From Ligilactobacillus faecis (GTDB taxonomy: Bacteria; Bacillota; Bacilli; Lactobacillales; Lactobacillaceae): a stretch of 64,000 bases of DNA. The position numbers and the translations under genes are program-made. Positions 53,248 through 63,037 of the stretch are shown one piece after another. The notes under the pieces were generated by a model. The model was given only the letters and a program-made list of their open reading frames with translations, searched no databases and was not told the DNA's origin. Positions within the stretch are counted from its first letter, which is position 1. Each line of letters opens with the position of its first letter. The stretch is from assembly GCF_029889745.1 (NCBI RefSeq), contig NZ_CP123639.1:2089501-2153500 (forward strand). Direction: 5' to 3'.

Positions 53248-53276
53248 ATTTAAGCACGAAAATTTGATTTTTTCAA
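53248..53276 (-). promoter_or_regulatory. Promoter of the T-box-thrS transcript
   Basis: TTGAAA (53271-53276), 17 nt, TTAAAT (53248-53253) on the minus strand, just before the T-box leader. Confidence 0.6.
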
Positions 53277-53294
53277 GTCTCTACTAAAATTTCT

Positions 53295-54221
53295 TTAAGG
53301 ATTTCGTCGGTTTTTGCCGACAATATGATATTCGTCTGCTAAAAATTTGATCCGCTCCATGATCCTTAAAGCTTTTAACGGTTCAGCCTCGCCACGATTA
53401 TTGATCGCTAAATACTCATTTTCTAACTGTTCAAACGAAAGATTTGAACTAAAGAAGGTCGGCAGTTCTTCTTGCATACGATATTGCAAGATCACCCCTA
53501 AAACATCGTCGCGGATCCAGCTACTCAATGAATCAGCTCCGATATCGTCTAACATCAAGATCGGAGCTTTTTTTAAACGTTCTAGATACTCTGTCGTCTT
53601 ATTTTGTCCGATCGAACCTTTGATATCGACAACAAAAGAAGGAAAATGTACTAATGTCGTTTTATATCCTCGTTTGGCTAGATCATTAGCGATTGCAGCT
53701 AATAAATATGTTTTACCGACACCAAAACTACCTTCTAAATATAAACCTTTATGAAATTTTTTTGGTTCTTTGGCATAGTCATTTGTAAACTGCAAGGCAG
53801 CGCGGAAAGCTTCATTTCGTTCTTCGCTACGATCATAATCGACTAATTGAGCTTGGCGCATGCTCTTTGGTAAAGCGATCATCTTGACGCGCGCATCAAG
53901 TTCTTGTTTAGCTCGTTTAGCTAAAAGCTGTTCACTTGGAACATAAACGACTTCGATCCGGTGTTTACTCACCGCTAACGTCGGCAAATATCCAGGCGCA
54001 AAGGTTTGCTCTCCTTGAGCCATTTTTTGCTTGATCGTCACATATTCATAAAGCTTACTGATGCTTTTCATAACATCGTCTTTTGTCAAAAGATGCTTAT
54101 TTTCAGCTAAAAAGCGTTTGACATCTGGATCATTTAAGGCCGTTTCGACTAATTCATTATAGCGCTTTGACCAGTTATGCCGTTGCATCTGTTCTGTCAA
54201 ACTTTTCCCTATATCTTCCAT
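53295..54221 (-). CDS. dnaI: Primosomal protein DnaI (helicase loader)
   Basis: DnaI is an AAA+ ATPase that loads the replicative helicase. This 308-residue protein has an N-terminal helicase-binding region and an AAA+ domain with Walker A EGSFGVGKTYLLAA near 165 and Walker B ILMLDDIGADS near 225, then sensor residues in FSSNLSFEQLE. It follows dnaB by 13 nt, the usual dnaB-dnaI order. Confidence 0.95.
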   Translation of the reverse strand: MEDIGKSLTEQMQRHNWSKRYNELVETALNDPDVKRFLAENKHLLTKDDVMKSISKLYEYVTIKQKMAQGEQTFAPGYLPTLAVSKHRIEVVYVPSEQLLAKRAKQELDARVKMIALPKSMRQAQLVDYDRSEERNEAFRAALQFTNDYAKEPKKFHKGLYLEGSFGVGKTYLLAAIANDLAKRGYKTTLVHFPSFVVDIKGSIGQNKTTEYLERLKKAPILMLDDIGADSLSSWIRDDVLGVILQYRMQEELPTFFSSNLSFEQLENEYLAINNRGEAEPLKALRIMERIKFLADEYHIVGKNRRNP

Positions 54222-54234
54222 AGTCTTTCTATCC

Positions 54235-55605
54235 TTATTCTTTATTTTCTTCGAGTTGTGCTAAGAGATCATCGATCTCAGCATCTAACTTCTGTTTTTC
54301 AGTTGCTGAGCTTTTTTCTTTTGAACTAGACTGTTCTTTTTTAGCCCAATCCGGAAGTGTCTCACGCTGAACGACCTTTCTTGAGGCATAACTTTGCTTT
54401 TTCTTTGTTCTTTTTTCTAAAGCTTCTTGATTCGCACGTTTCATAAGATCCATCGCTTCTTCTGGGGTCTGGACCTTGTTTTCTGCCAGTTTAGCCGCTG
54501 CTACCGTAAAGCGATTAGAAACTCTACCCTCTAACACAGGATTATCTTGAGCGATCAAATAATAATGCAACAAGACATTGATGACTGCATTTGGCAAAAC
54601 TTTTTTCGTCACTAAATTTTGAACGACATAACGCTCTAAATCAGAAACAAAACTATTTTTTTGTTGCTTTAAGACCGTTAAAAACTCAAGTGGTAAATAA
54701 GCTTTGCAAACTTCAGCGATCGCTTGTTCTTCTTTTGAGAGCACCGGAAGTTCTTTTGCCGTCTCGTTCTTACTTTCAACAACTTGTTCTCGTGGCTGAA
54801 GCTCGCGCTCAAATTGGCGTGTGGCTAATTTTTTGAATTCTTCATGATCAACTGTATTATCATGCACGTTCAAGGCTTGTTCTAATAAGCGAACGATCTG
54901 TAATTCATCTAAACCATAAAGGAGCGTTACCGTTTTGATCAGCTCACTTGCTTTAGTCAACTCTTCTTCAGGAACAAATGAATTTGCCACAAGATCTTTC
55001 AAATATTCTAGATCTAAGGTAACTTCGACTTGTGCAAGTGGGCTTTTTTTCGGACGTTCAACGACCCGCGGACGTTTTGAAGCAGTCAATAGATCTGCAC
55101 TTTTGACTGTGTAGACATCTAATAAATCCCGAGTGATCTCTTGCACTTTAGGATATTCCAATTTTGTAGCTAAATAGCTAGTTTTCAGTTCATCATAACG
55201 AACTTGCCCAACTGAATCACAAAGTAACGTGCTAAAAAGGTCGTCTGTAAAAAAAGCTTTGGCGCTTAAAGGTGCTTGGAGCTCATAAATAAGCAGATGG
55301 CCTAGATCATCTGTTCGTTCAAAAGTTCTAAGAAGCCCTAAAGCTTCTAACTTGATCCGTGCTTCATAAAAAGCCCGCAGACCTAAACCAGAACTAGCCA
55401 ATAGTTCTTTATGCAAGCGCCGTTCAAGTAGATCAAAAGTACGCTGAGCCTGTGAAACTAACAGTGCATAGATCCCATAAGCTTCGACTCCCAGAAGTGG
55501 TTGATAGAGCTCTAAAACTAGCTTAGCTTCAGTGGAGCCGATCTGGTCTAGCGTTGTTGCGATATAGCCATCTTTAGGCGACAGCTGTTTTAATGCATCA
55601 ACCAT
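54235..55605 (-). CDS. dnaB: Replication initiation and membrane attachment protein DnaB
   Basis: This Gram-positive DnaB (unrelated to E. coli helicase DnaB) acts with DnaD and DnaI at the origin and in restart. The 456-residue product has DnaB/DnaD-type winged-helix and DDBH2 regions (YQPLLGVEAYGIYALLVSQ; AVINVLLHYYLIAQDN) and a charged C-terminal tail ending in acidic residues. It lies between nrdR and dnaI with gaps of 13 nt on each side. Confidence 0.93.
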   Translation of the reverse strand: MVDALKQLSPKDGYIATTLDQIGSTEAKLVLELYQPLLGVEAYGIYALLVSQAQRTFDLLERRLHKELLASSGLGLRAFYEARIKLEALGLLRTFERTDDLGHLLIYELQAPLSAKAFFTDDLFSTLLCDSVGQVRYDELKTSYLATKLEYPKVQEITRDLLDVYTVKSADLLTASKRPRVVERPKKSPLAQVEVTLDLEYLKDLVANSFVPEEELTKASELIKTVTLLYGLDELQIVRLLEQALNVHDNTVDHEEFKKLATRQFERELQPREQVVESKNETAKELPVLSKEEQAIAEVCKAYLPLEFLTVLKQQKNSFVSDLERYVVQNLVTKKVLPNAVINVLLHYYLIAQDNPVLEGRVSNRFTVAAAKLAENKVQTPEEAMDLMKRANQEALEKRTKKKQSYASRKVVQRETLPDWAKKEQSSSKEKSSATEKQKLDAEIDDLLAQLEENKE

Positions 55606-55618
55606 CGACAGACCCCTT

Positions 55619-56101
55619 TCACTCTTTATTTTCAGTCTTAGGTGCCTTTTCGCGGGCCATCAGCTCTTGGAGCTCATTTGCAAAAGAAGCCATATCTTTG
55701 AACTCACGGTAGACACTAGCAAATCTGATGTAGGCGATGTCATCAACATCAACTAAGATCGACATCACATATTCTCCGATCAATTGACTAGAAACTTCAT
55801 TTCCACCAACTGCTCGGATCTTCTTTTCAACTTGATCAACGATCGCTTGGATCTGATCCATTGGGACTGGACGTTTTTCGGCAGCGCGCATCACGCCCCG
55901 CAAAACTTTTTCACGATTAAATTCTTCTCTAGCTCCATTTTTCTTGATAACGAGTAGTGGAGTTGCTTCAACTCTTTCAAAAGTTGTAAAGCGAAACCCA
56001 CAATTTTCACATTCCCTGCGCCGCCTGATCGCATGTCCATTGTCGGCGGGCCGGCTGTCCACTACGCGTGATCCATTTTGATGACAATTTGGACACTTCA
56101 T
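55619..56101 (-). CDS. nrdR: Transcriptional repressor NrdR
   Basis: NrdR represses ribonucleotide reductase genes in response to dATP/ATP. The 160-residue protein has a zinc ribbon ([16 protein letters not shown] and CENCGFRF) and an ATP-cone domain ([23 protein letters not shown]). Length and order (coaE-nrdR-dnaB) are typical of Firmicutes. Confidence 0.96.
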   Translation of the reverse strand: MKCPNCHQNGSRVVDSRPADNGHAIRRRRECENCGFRFTTFERVEATPLLVIKKNGAREEFNREKVLRGVMRAAEKRPVPMDQIQAIVDQVEKKIRAVGGNEVSSQLIGEYVMSILVDVDDIAYIRFASVYREFKDMASFANELQELMAREKAPKTENKE

Positions 56102-56117
56102 GTTTCTTTACCCCATC

Positions 56118-56717
56118 TTATCTTTCTATCAAATGATTTGTCTTTAGCCATTTTATCATTTGTGCCCGCGTCTCTTCAACTGTTCCCGAACTATCAAGCA
56201 CAACAGTCGCCTTTTTACGCCTGATCTCATCTGGTAATTGGTGTTTGATCCGCGCTAAAGCATCTTCTTTTGCAAGGTGATCGCGTGCCATGATCCGCTT
56301 TATTTGTAAAGTTTGCGGTAAACTCACAGTCACGACTGCATCACAAAGCTCATCATATCCTTGCTCAAATAATAAAGGCGCATCAAGAACGATCACCTTG
56401 GCTGATTTGGCGTGCGCGATCTGAGTTAGATACTCAGCTTTGATCAATGGTATCATCACCGTATTTAGCTTAGCTAACATCTTAGGATCGTCAAAAACGA
56501 TTTTTCCTAAAACAGCCCGATCTAGATCACCTTCAGGCGTTAAGATCTTTTGGCCAAACGTGTGCACGAGCCGTCTTAGACCGGGTGTCCCTTTTTTGAC
56601 GACTTTTCGGGCGATCTGGTCAGCATCTAAAACACAAAAGCCTAACGTTTTCAAATAGGTGCTCAAAGTTGATTTTCCCATTCCGATCCCGCCAGTCAAG
56701 CCTAAAATATAACTCAT
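56118..56717 (-). CDS. coaE: Dephospho-CoA kinase
   Basis: CoaE phosphorylates dephospho-CoA in the last step of CoA synthesis. The 199-residue protein begins MSYILGLTGGIGMGKSTLS with the P-loop and has LDAPLLFEQGY and the lid KRIMARDHLAKEDALARI. The ATG at 56717 overlaps the mutM stop as ATGA. The longer frame upstream lies in mutM and is not used. Confidence 0.95.
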   Translation of the reverse strand: MSYILGLTGGIGMGKSTLSTYLKTLGFCVLDADQIARKVVKKGTPGLRRLVHTFGQKILTPEGDLDRAVLGKIVFDDPKMLAKLNTVMIPLIKAEYLTQIAHAKSAKVIVLDAPLLFEQGYDELCDAVVTVSLPQTLQIKRIMARDHLAKEDALARIKHQLPDEIRRKKATVVLDSSGTVEETRAQMIKWLKTNHLIER

Positions 56718-57544
56718 TTTGGCACCTGCTGACATTGAGGGCAAAAATGCGTTCCTCTTTGACCAACAACTGTTTTTTCGATCAAGGTCCCACAACGCTT
56801 GCATGGCTTACCCGTTTGACCGTAAACATCTAATTCAAATTGGAAACCACCTTCATTTTCAAACGCATCTGTATAGCTTCGGATCGTTGTACCTCCAGCT
56901 GCGATCGCCATTTTAAGTTCGGCAATGATGTTATCATGAAGTTCTTTAGCTTTAGCAAAAGATACTGCATTACAAGGTGTCAACGGATGAAGTTTTGTCT
57001 GCCATAAAACTTCGTCGACATAAATATTACCTAGACCCACAACAAGCGTTTGATCAAGTAAGGCTGTTTTGAGCGCCTTTTTCTTTTTTTGTAGACCTGT
57101 ATAAAAAGTCTCAACTAAAAAGTCGCTTGCGACAGGTTCTGGTCCCAATTTTTTTAAACTTGCAAGTTGGGCTTCTTGCCCAGTTTTCACTAGCTGCATT
57201 CGCCCAAATTTGCGTACATCGTTATAACGCAGTTGTTTTCCCGAGGCAAGCTCAAAAATGACATGTGTATGCTTATCGACTGGTTCGGTAGCTTGTTTGA
57301 CATAATATTTACCTTCCATTCGCAAATGAGAAACAACGGTCTTGGCATTTGAAAAGCGTAATAGAAGATATTTTCCGCGCCGATCGACACGTTCTAGCGT
57401 TTCCCCTGCTAATGCCTGTTCAAACTCACTTGGATCGCCTAAGATCATCTTAGGATATAAGACCTCGACTTGTTTGATCTTTTCATGCAAAACCAGTTGC
57501 GTTAGTCCGCGTCTGATCGTTTCAACTTCTGGTAATTCTGGCAT
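56714..57544 (-). CDS. mutM: Formamidopyrimidine-DNA glycosylase
   Basis: MutM (Fpg) excises 8-oxoguanine and cuts the abasic site. After Met removal the catalytic Pro1-Glu2 stand at PELPEVETIRRGL. The helix-two-turn-helix VGLGNIYVDEVLW and the zinc finger CKRCGTLIEKTVVGQRGTHFCPQC are present. ATG 57544 with AGGGGG upstream is required to expose Pro1; the in-frame extension to 57574 overlaps polA. Confidence 0.96.
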   Translation of the reverse strand: MPELPEVETIRRGLTQLVLHEKIKQVEVLYPKMILGDPSEFEQALAGETLERVDRRGKYLLLRFSNAKTVVSHLRMEGKYYVKQATEPVDKHTHVIFELASGKQLRYNDVRKFGRMQLVKTGQEAQLASLKKLGPEPVASDFLVETFYTGLQKKKKALKTALLDQTLVVGLGNIYVDEVLWQTKLHPLTPCNAVSFAKAKELHDNIIAELKMAIAAGGTTIRSYTDAFENEGGFQFELDVYGQTGKPCKRCGTLIEKTVVGQRGTHFCPQCQQVPK

Positions 57545-57555
57545 TTTCTTTCCCC

Positions 57556-60219
57556 CTATTTTGTATCGAACCACGTTTTGCCACTAGCACTTTCGACTTT
57601 AAGTGGCACGGCTAATGAAACTGCAGAATCCATCACTTGTGGCACAAGTTGGGCTAGTTTTTCGATCTCATCTTTTGGCGCTTCAAAGATCAACTCATCG
57701 TGGACTTGCAAGAGCATCTTAGCTTGTAAGCCTTCTTTTTGGAGCATCTTTTGCATATTGATCATCGCAACTTTGATGATATCGGCAGCACTTCCTTGGA
57801 TCGGCGTATTCATTGCAGTTCTTTCGGCAAAAGAACGCAGATTATAGTTTCTGCTATTGATATCATCTAAATAACGGCGGCGGTGGAAAAGTGTTTCAAC
57901 ATAGCCTTGTTCTTTAGCTTGCTCAACGATCTCTTGCATATACCGATGGACACCTGGGAACGAGGCAAAATAAGCTTCCATAAACTCTTTCGCTTGTTTA
58001 CGTGTACTATTGATGCTTTGGGCCAACCCAAAATCACTGATCCCATAAACGATCCCAAAGTTAACAGCTTTGGCTTGACGACGCATATTAGGCGTTACTT
58101 GACTTGGATCATCTAAGCCAAAGATCTGCATGGCCGTATTAGCATGGATATCGCGATCCTCCCGAAAGGCTTGTTGCATCCCTTTATCGCCTGAGATATG
58201 TGCTAAAACGCGTAATTCGATCTGCGAATAATCAGACGCAAAGATCTCCCAGTCGGGATGACTTGGAACAAACGCTTGTCTGATCTTACGGCCTTCTTCT
58301 AAGCGAACTGGGATATTTTGCAAGTTAGGATCGACTGAAGATAGACGTCCGGTTGCAGTCAAAGTTTGTGTATAACGCGTGTGTACTTTTCCATCTGGTG
58401 CGATCACTTTTAAAAGCCCTTCGACATAAGTAGACTGTAACTTAGCTAACTGACGATATAATAAAATATTATCGATGATCGGTGACATTCCCCGTAATTT
58501 TTCTAAAACACCAACTGCCGTTGAATAACCAGTTTTTGTCTTTTTGATAACTGGTAATTTGAGCTTTTCAAATAAGATCACTCCCAGTTGTTTGGGTGAA
58601 TTGATATTGAATTCTTCTCCGGCTTCCTGATAGATCACTTGCTCTAACTCGCTTAAACGTTCTTTAAACTCGCTTTGCATGCGATCAAGCCGCTCACGAT
58701 CTACTTTGATCCCAGCCAGCTCCATCTGCGCTAAAACTAAAGAAAGGGGACGTTCGATCTCAAAATAAAGCTCATCTTGTTTGTTTTGCGCTAGTTCTTC
58801 CATCAATTGATCTTCAAGATCTGAGATCGCCTTGGCTTTATGCGCTAAATGTTCAAAATAGAGCTGATCATCAGCGGGAACTTTTTTCTTTGCGCCTTTA
58901 CCGTAAACTTCTTCATCTGTTTTGACGTCTAAATAGTTATGCCGTTTAGCCAAACTCCCTAGATCATTGCTATTATCGCTTGTATTCAAGAGATAAGATA
59001 CTAATAAAAGATCAAAATTGATCCCAGTTAGTGTGATCCCTAACCGATCAAGCGCAGCATAAGTTTGTTTTCCATCAAAAACATCGATCTTAAAACGTTC
59101 ATCTTCAAGAAGCGTCTTTAACTTTGGCTCTTTTAACAGCTCAACATCCCGACTTGCATAGTATTTTTCATCGATCTTAAAAACAAAGCCCCAAAAATCG
59201 GCTGTATGATAATTATCATCAGCTAACTCTAAATAAAAACTGATATCTGAGTCAGGTGTAAGATCGAGTTTAGCGAATGTTTCAGTTGTCAAAGGGGTCA
59301 CAGCTAAGTGACTGATAGCTTCGTCTTCTTCAGGTATTTTAGCGTCTAATTGCGTTAAGAAACTCTTAAAATCCATCTCCTCAAAAAAGTCAACGAGTTT
59401 AGTATGATCTTTACCGTTCCATGTAGTTTGAGCTAAGGTCATTTCGACTGGCGCATCTTGTTTGATCGTGGCAAGTTCTTTACATTTGAAAGCAAGCTCT
59501 TGGTCGGCCAAAAGATTTTCTTTGAGTTTTGATTTTTTCATCTCGGCGATATTTTCATAGATCCCTTCGATCGAACCATACTGTTTCAAAAGTTTGATCG
59601 CGGTTTTTTCGCCAACTTTTGTTACCCCAGGATAATTATCTGAACTATCCCCAGTCAGACCTTTCATATCAATGATCTGAGCTGGCTCTAAGCCATATTT
59701 TTCTAAAACATGTTTTGGAGTATATTTCTCGATCTCTGTAACGCCTTTGATCGTTACCGCTACAGTCGTGTTATCTGTCGTCAATTGCGTTAGATCTCGA
59801 TCTCCTGTCACGATCGTAACTTGATAACCTTCATCTTCTGCTCTTTTAGCCATCGTTCCGATGATATCATCAGCTTCGTAGTTAGGTAGTTCATAATTTT
59901 TGATCCCATAAGCAGTCAATAACTCTTTTAAATATGGAAACTGCTCGGAAAGCTCCCCTGGAGTCTTAGAACGTCCTCCTTTATAATCAGCATAAGCTTT
60001 AGTTCTAAAAGTTACCTTACCAGCATCAAAAGCCACTAAAACATTTTGCGGATCAACTTCAGCTAAGATCTTATCTAACATCAATTTAAAACCATAGATC
60101 GCATTTGTATGCAATCCCGCATGATTGACAAACCGCTCTAGTTGATTATGCATCGCAAAAAAAGCACGAAAAGCCACACTATTCCCATCGATCAAAAGTA
60201 ATCGTTTCTTTTCTGCCAT
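57556..60219 (-). CDS. polA: DNA polymerase I
   Basis: This 887-residue family A polymerase has an N-terminal 5'-3' nuclease domain (LLLIDGNSVAFRAFFAM; TGDRDLTQLTT; GDSSDNYPGV), a degenerate 3'-5' exonuclease-like domain, and a polymerase domain with motif A FASDYSQIELRVLAH, motif B RRQAKAVNFGIVYGIS and motif C LLQVHDELIFEAP. Such degeneracy of the proofreading domain is common in Firmicutes. It precedes mutM by 11 nt on the same strand. Confidence 0.97.
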   Translation of the reverse strand: MAEKKRLLLIDGNSVAFRAFFAMHNQLERFVNHAGLHTNAIYGFKLMLDKILAEVDPQNVLVAFDAGKVTFRTKAYADYKGGRSKTPGELSEQFPYLKELLTAYGIKNYELPNYEADDIIGTMAKRAEDEGYQVTIVTGDRDLTQLTTDNTTVAVTIKGVTEIEKYTPKHVLEKYGLEPAQIIDMKGLTGDSSDNYPGVTKVGEKTAIKLLKQYGSIEGIYENIAEMKKSKLKENLLADQELAFKCKELATIKQDAPVEMTLAQTTWNGKDHTKLVDFFEEMDFKSFLTQLDAKIPEEDEAISHLAVTPLTTETFAKLDLTPDSDISFYLELADDNYHTADFWGFVFKIDEKYYASRDVELLKEPKLKTLLEDERFKIDVFDGKQTYAALDRLGITLTGINFDLLLVSYLLNTSDNSNDLGSLAKRHNYLDVKTDEEVYGKGAKKKVPADDQLYFEHLAHKAKAISDLEDQLMEELAQNKQDELYFEIERPLSLVLAQMELAGIKVDRERLDRMQSEFKERLSELEQVIYQEAGEEFNINSPKQLGVILFEKLKLPVIKKTKTGYSTAVGVLEKLRGMSPIIDNILLYRQLAKLQSTYVEGLLKVIAPDGKVHTRYTQTLTATGRLSSVDPNLQNIPVRLEEGRKIRQAFVPSHPDWEIFASDYSQIELRVLAHISGDKGMQQAFREDRDIHANTAMQIFGLDDPSQVTPNMRRQAKAVNFGIVYGISDFGLAQSINSTRKQAKEFMEAYFASFPGVHRYMQEIVEQAKEQGYVETLFHRRRYLDDINSRNYNLRSFAERTAMNTPIQGSAADIIKVAMINMQKMLQKEGLQAKMLLQVHDELIFEAPKDEIEKLAQLVPQVMDSAVSLAVPLKVESASGKTWFDTK

Positions 60220-60281
60220 AATATCGCCATCCTTTATACGTTTCTACTTACTTTCTATTTTACCAAAATTTTGATCAGATT

Positions 60282-60310
60282 AAAAAAAGCCTCTCATAAA
60301 GAGAGACTTT
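60282..60310 (-). terminator. Terminator downstream of the Bax-inhibitor-like gene
   Basis: AGTCTCTC and GAGAGGCT pair on the minus strand, followed by seven T. Confidence 0.8.
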
Positions 60311-60322
60311 AAAATCACTGGA

Positions 60323-61027
60323 TCAGTCGCGGTCGCCACCAACACCAGTAAAGATATTTAGCAAGAAGATAAAGATGTTGATAAAGTCAAGATAGAGTTG
60401 TAAAGCTCCCATCAAAGCTAAGTTATTGACGTTGACTTGTGATCCCATCTGAAGATACATTTGCCGTAAACGTTGTGTATCCCAAGCTGTCAAGCCCATA
60501 AAGATCACTAACCCTACAAAAGAGAAGATATAGTTGATCATTGGACTTCTTAAAAAGAGATTGATCAAAGAAACAATGATCAAAGCGATCAACGCAGCGG
60601 TTGCTTGCCGTCCGATCCCTGAAAGATCTTTTTTCGTTGTCGTTCCCATGATCGCTAAAACAGTAAACATCACAAAGGCAGCCACAAAAGCACTCGTGAT
60701 GTTTTGCGCAGTATAAACGATAAAGATCCCGCTAAACAAAAGCCCTTCTAAACCAGCAAATAAAAATAACCCTAAGGCACTCATCAACGGTGAACGGTCT
60801 GCTTTGACCGAAGACATCGAGTAGACTAAAACTAGTTGGATCGCAAAAACCCCAAATAAGGCTAATGGGTTGCTCATCATTCGGATCACAGTTGGATTAA
60901 ATGACCCAATGTAAGCAGTTAGGGCACTGATCGCAACTGCTAAGCCCATATATCCATACATCTTTGTAAAAAAGCTGTTCAATCCTGTCGAACGGCTATC
61001 ATATAGATTTGGTTCGTTATTCATCAA
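60323..61027 (-). CDS. Bax inhibitor-1/YccA family membrane protein
   Basis: This 234-residue protein has seven helices and the family hallmarks GYMGLAVAISALTAYIG and TAWDTQRLRQMY near residue 185. In B. subtilis the homologue YetJ is a pH-dependent calcium leak channel; other bacterial members interact with FtsH. The role here is inferred from family only. It has its own terminator. Confidence 0.92.
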   Translation of the reverse strand: MMNNEPNLYDSRSTGLNSFFTKMYGYMGLAVAISALTAYIGSFNPTVIRMMSNPLALFGVFAIQLVLVYSMSSVKADRSPLMSALGLFLFAGLEGLLFSGIFIVYTAQNITSAFVAAFVMFTVLAIMGTTTKKDLSGIGRQATAALIALIIVSLINLFLRSPMINYIFSFVGLVIFMGLTAWDTQRLRQMYLQMGSQVNVNNLALMGALQLYLDFINIFIFLLNIFTGVGGDRD

Positions 61028-61048
61028 AAATTCCCTCTTCCTATTAAA

Positions 61049-61489
61049 TTACTCTTGGCGTGGAGGACGCGCCATGACGACTGAATCTAAAACACGTTCG
61101 TCCTGACTATTAGTCGCTTCGACCGAGATCATGACGACTTCTTTCATTAAGTCGACTTTAATGACTTCGAAACTAAACGTGATGATCTCATCGTGATAGA
61201 CTGGCATGATAAAATTAGCTGACAAATTAACGATCTCACTTCCTGGACCAGGTAAAAGTTTTGAGACCGAACTAGTGATGATCCCACTCAATAAGATCGG
61301 TGGAACGATCGTCTTCTTATGGCCTAAACTCTTAGCATATTCGTTTTGAATATACAACGGATTGTTATCATTTGTCAGTCCTAAATAGATCAAAAGATCT
61401 CTTTCTGAGATACTTTCGGTTACTGTCAACGAATCACCTTCGCTGATAGCAGTGATCGGTTTTCCTTGCCTATGCACATCATCAGGCAT
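61049..61489 (-). CDS. MaoC-like hot-dog dehydratase family protein
   Basis: This 146-residue protein has a MaoC/hot-dog fold pattern: TVTESISERDLLIYLGLTNDNNPLYIQNEYAKS carries the family's early motif, followed by IVPPILLSGIITSSVSKLLPG in the hydratase loop. The classic catalytic Asp/His pair is only partly matched (NDNNPLY rather than xDxNPxH). It may act on acyl thioesters or be a binding protein. It lies 21 nt upstream of the Bax-inhibitor-like gene on the same strand. Confidence 0.75.
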   Translation of the reverse strand: MPDDVHRQGKPITAISEGDSLTVTESISERDLLIYLGLTNDNNPLYIQNEYAKSLGHKKTIVPPILLSGIITSSVSKLLPGPGSEIVNLSANFIMPVYHDEIITFSFEVIKVDLMKEVVMISVEATNSQDERVLDSVVMARPPRQE

Positions 61490-61571
61490 AAAGCTTCACA
61501 CTCCTCTACGTTGTCTTAGATACATAATAGCACACCTGATTTTTTTGCTCAAATAACGTACTCAAATAACT

Positions 61572-61602
61572 AAAAAAGCTGGCATTCAAGCCAGCCTTTT
61601 TT
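61572..61602 (-). terminator. Terminator downstream of murC
   Basis: AAGGCTGGC and GCCAGCTT pair on the minus strand with T6 following, overlapping the murC stop region. Confidence 0.85.
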
Positions 61603-62932
61603 AGTTATTATTCAAACTTAGATCACTTAAAAGTTTTTCATAAGCATATTCGTATTTTTGAATATCGCCTGCGCCCATGAAGACCACGACATCATCATGG
61701 TAATCAAGTAATGGCGACATATTATCGAGTTCTAAAACTGCGCCACCCTTAGTGATCTTTTCACCTAGATCTTTAGCTGAGACTTTGCCATCATGTTCGC
61801 GGATCGAGCTGAAAATATCCGTCAAATAGACTTTGTCAGCTAGATCTAAACTTTTAGCAAAATCATCCATCAAAGCGATCGTCCGACTGAACGTATGCGG
61901 TTGAAAAACAGCAATGATCTTTTTATCTGGGTATTGTTGCCGGGCAGCGTCAAGTGTAGCAGTGATCTCAGATGGATGGTGTGCATAATCATCGATAATG
62001 ACCATATCAGCAACACGTTTTTCTGTGAAGCGCCGTTTAACACCTTTAAAAGTTAAAAGTTCCTTTTTGATCTCTTCTTGATCGACTTTTTCTAAATGTG
62101 AAACAGCGATCACAGCTAAACTATTTAAAATGTTATGCTTGCCAAACATCGGAATCTCGTAATTGCCCAGATATTGGTCATGCAAATAAACATCAAAAGT
62201 CGAGCCTTTAGTCGTGCGCTTGATATTTTCAGCGCGAACATCATCATTTGCTTCTGTACCATAGTAGTAAACTGGGACATCAGCCTTCAAGCGCCGTAGA
62301 TACTTATCTTCACCCCAAACAAAAAGTCCCTTTTTAGTCTGTTTTGCCAAAGTTTCAAAAGCATCACAAACATCATCGATCCCAGTGAAATAGTCTGGAT
62401 GATCAAAATCGATATTTGTCATGATCGTATAATCGGGGTGGTAAGCGACAAAATGTCGGCGGTATTCGTCAGCTTCAAAAACAAAGAAACGAGCATCTGG
62501 GATCCCTTTTCCCGTTCCATCCCCAACTAAAAAACTTGTTGGTGAAACGCCACTCAACACATGTGCTAACAAACCTGAAGTACTTGTCTTACCATGGGCT
62601 CCCGCCACACCGATACTTGTTGTTTCTTCGATCAACATTTGCACGACTTCAGGATAGCGTAAAACTTTCAAACCTAATTCACGTGCTCTTTTGATCTCTT
62701 CTTGATCATCACCAAAAGCATTTCCGGCTACGATCGTCATTTTTTTATCAATATTTTTTTCATCAAACGGGTAGATCTTGATCCCCGCTTGTTCTAATCC
62801 TCTTTGCGTAAAAGTATACTTTTCGATATCTGAACCGGCGACTTTACAACCTTTATCATTTAAGATCAAAGCTAAAGCGCTCATTCCAGTCCCTTTGATA
62901 CCTACAAAAAAGTAGGTTGTATCCATATCCAT
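61601..62932 (-). CDS. murC: UDP-N-acetylmuramate--L-alanine ligase
   Basis: MurC adds L-Ala to UDP-MurNAc in the cytoplasmic stage of peptidoglycan synthesis. The 443-residue protein has the N-terminal UDP-binding [17 protein letters not shown], the ATP motif [16 protein letters not shown] near 115, and the C-terminal [10 protein letters not shown]. Length is normal. It is followed by its own terminator. Confidence 0.97.
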   Translation of the reverse strand: MDMDTTYFFVGIKGTGMSALALILNDKGCKVAGSDIEKYTFTQRGLEQAGIKIYPFDEKNIDKKMTIVAGNAFGDDQEEIKRARELGLKVLRYPEVVQMLIEETTSIGVAGAHGKTSTSGLLAHVLSGVSPTSFLVGDGTGKGIPDARFFVFEADEYRRHFVAYHPDYTIMTNIDFDHPDYFTGIDDVCDAFETLAKQTKKGLFVWGEDKYLRRLKADVPVYYYGTEANDDVRAENIKRTTKGSTFDVYLHDQYLGNYEIPMFGKHNILNSLAVIAVSHLEKVDQEEIKKELLTFKGVKRRFTEKRVADMVIIDDYAHHPSEITATLDAARQQYPDKKIIAVFQPHTFSRTIALMDDFAKSLDLADKVYLTDIFSSIREHDGKVSAKDLGEKITKGGAVLELDNMSPLLDYHDDVVVFMGAGDIQKYEYAYEKLLSDLSLNNN

Positions 62933-63037
62933 GGTAAAGATCCTCTTTTCTTATTTAACGGTCAAAAACAGTTTACCATAGATAATAGATCGATTGAAAG
63001 TCTTGTAAGCCTTTCAAAGAAAACTTAGTATTTTTAA

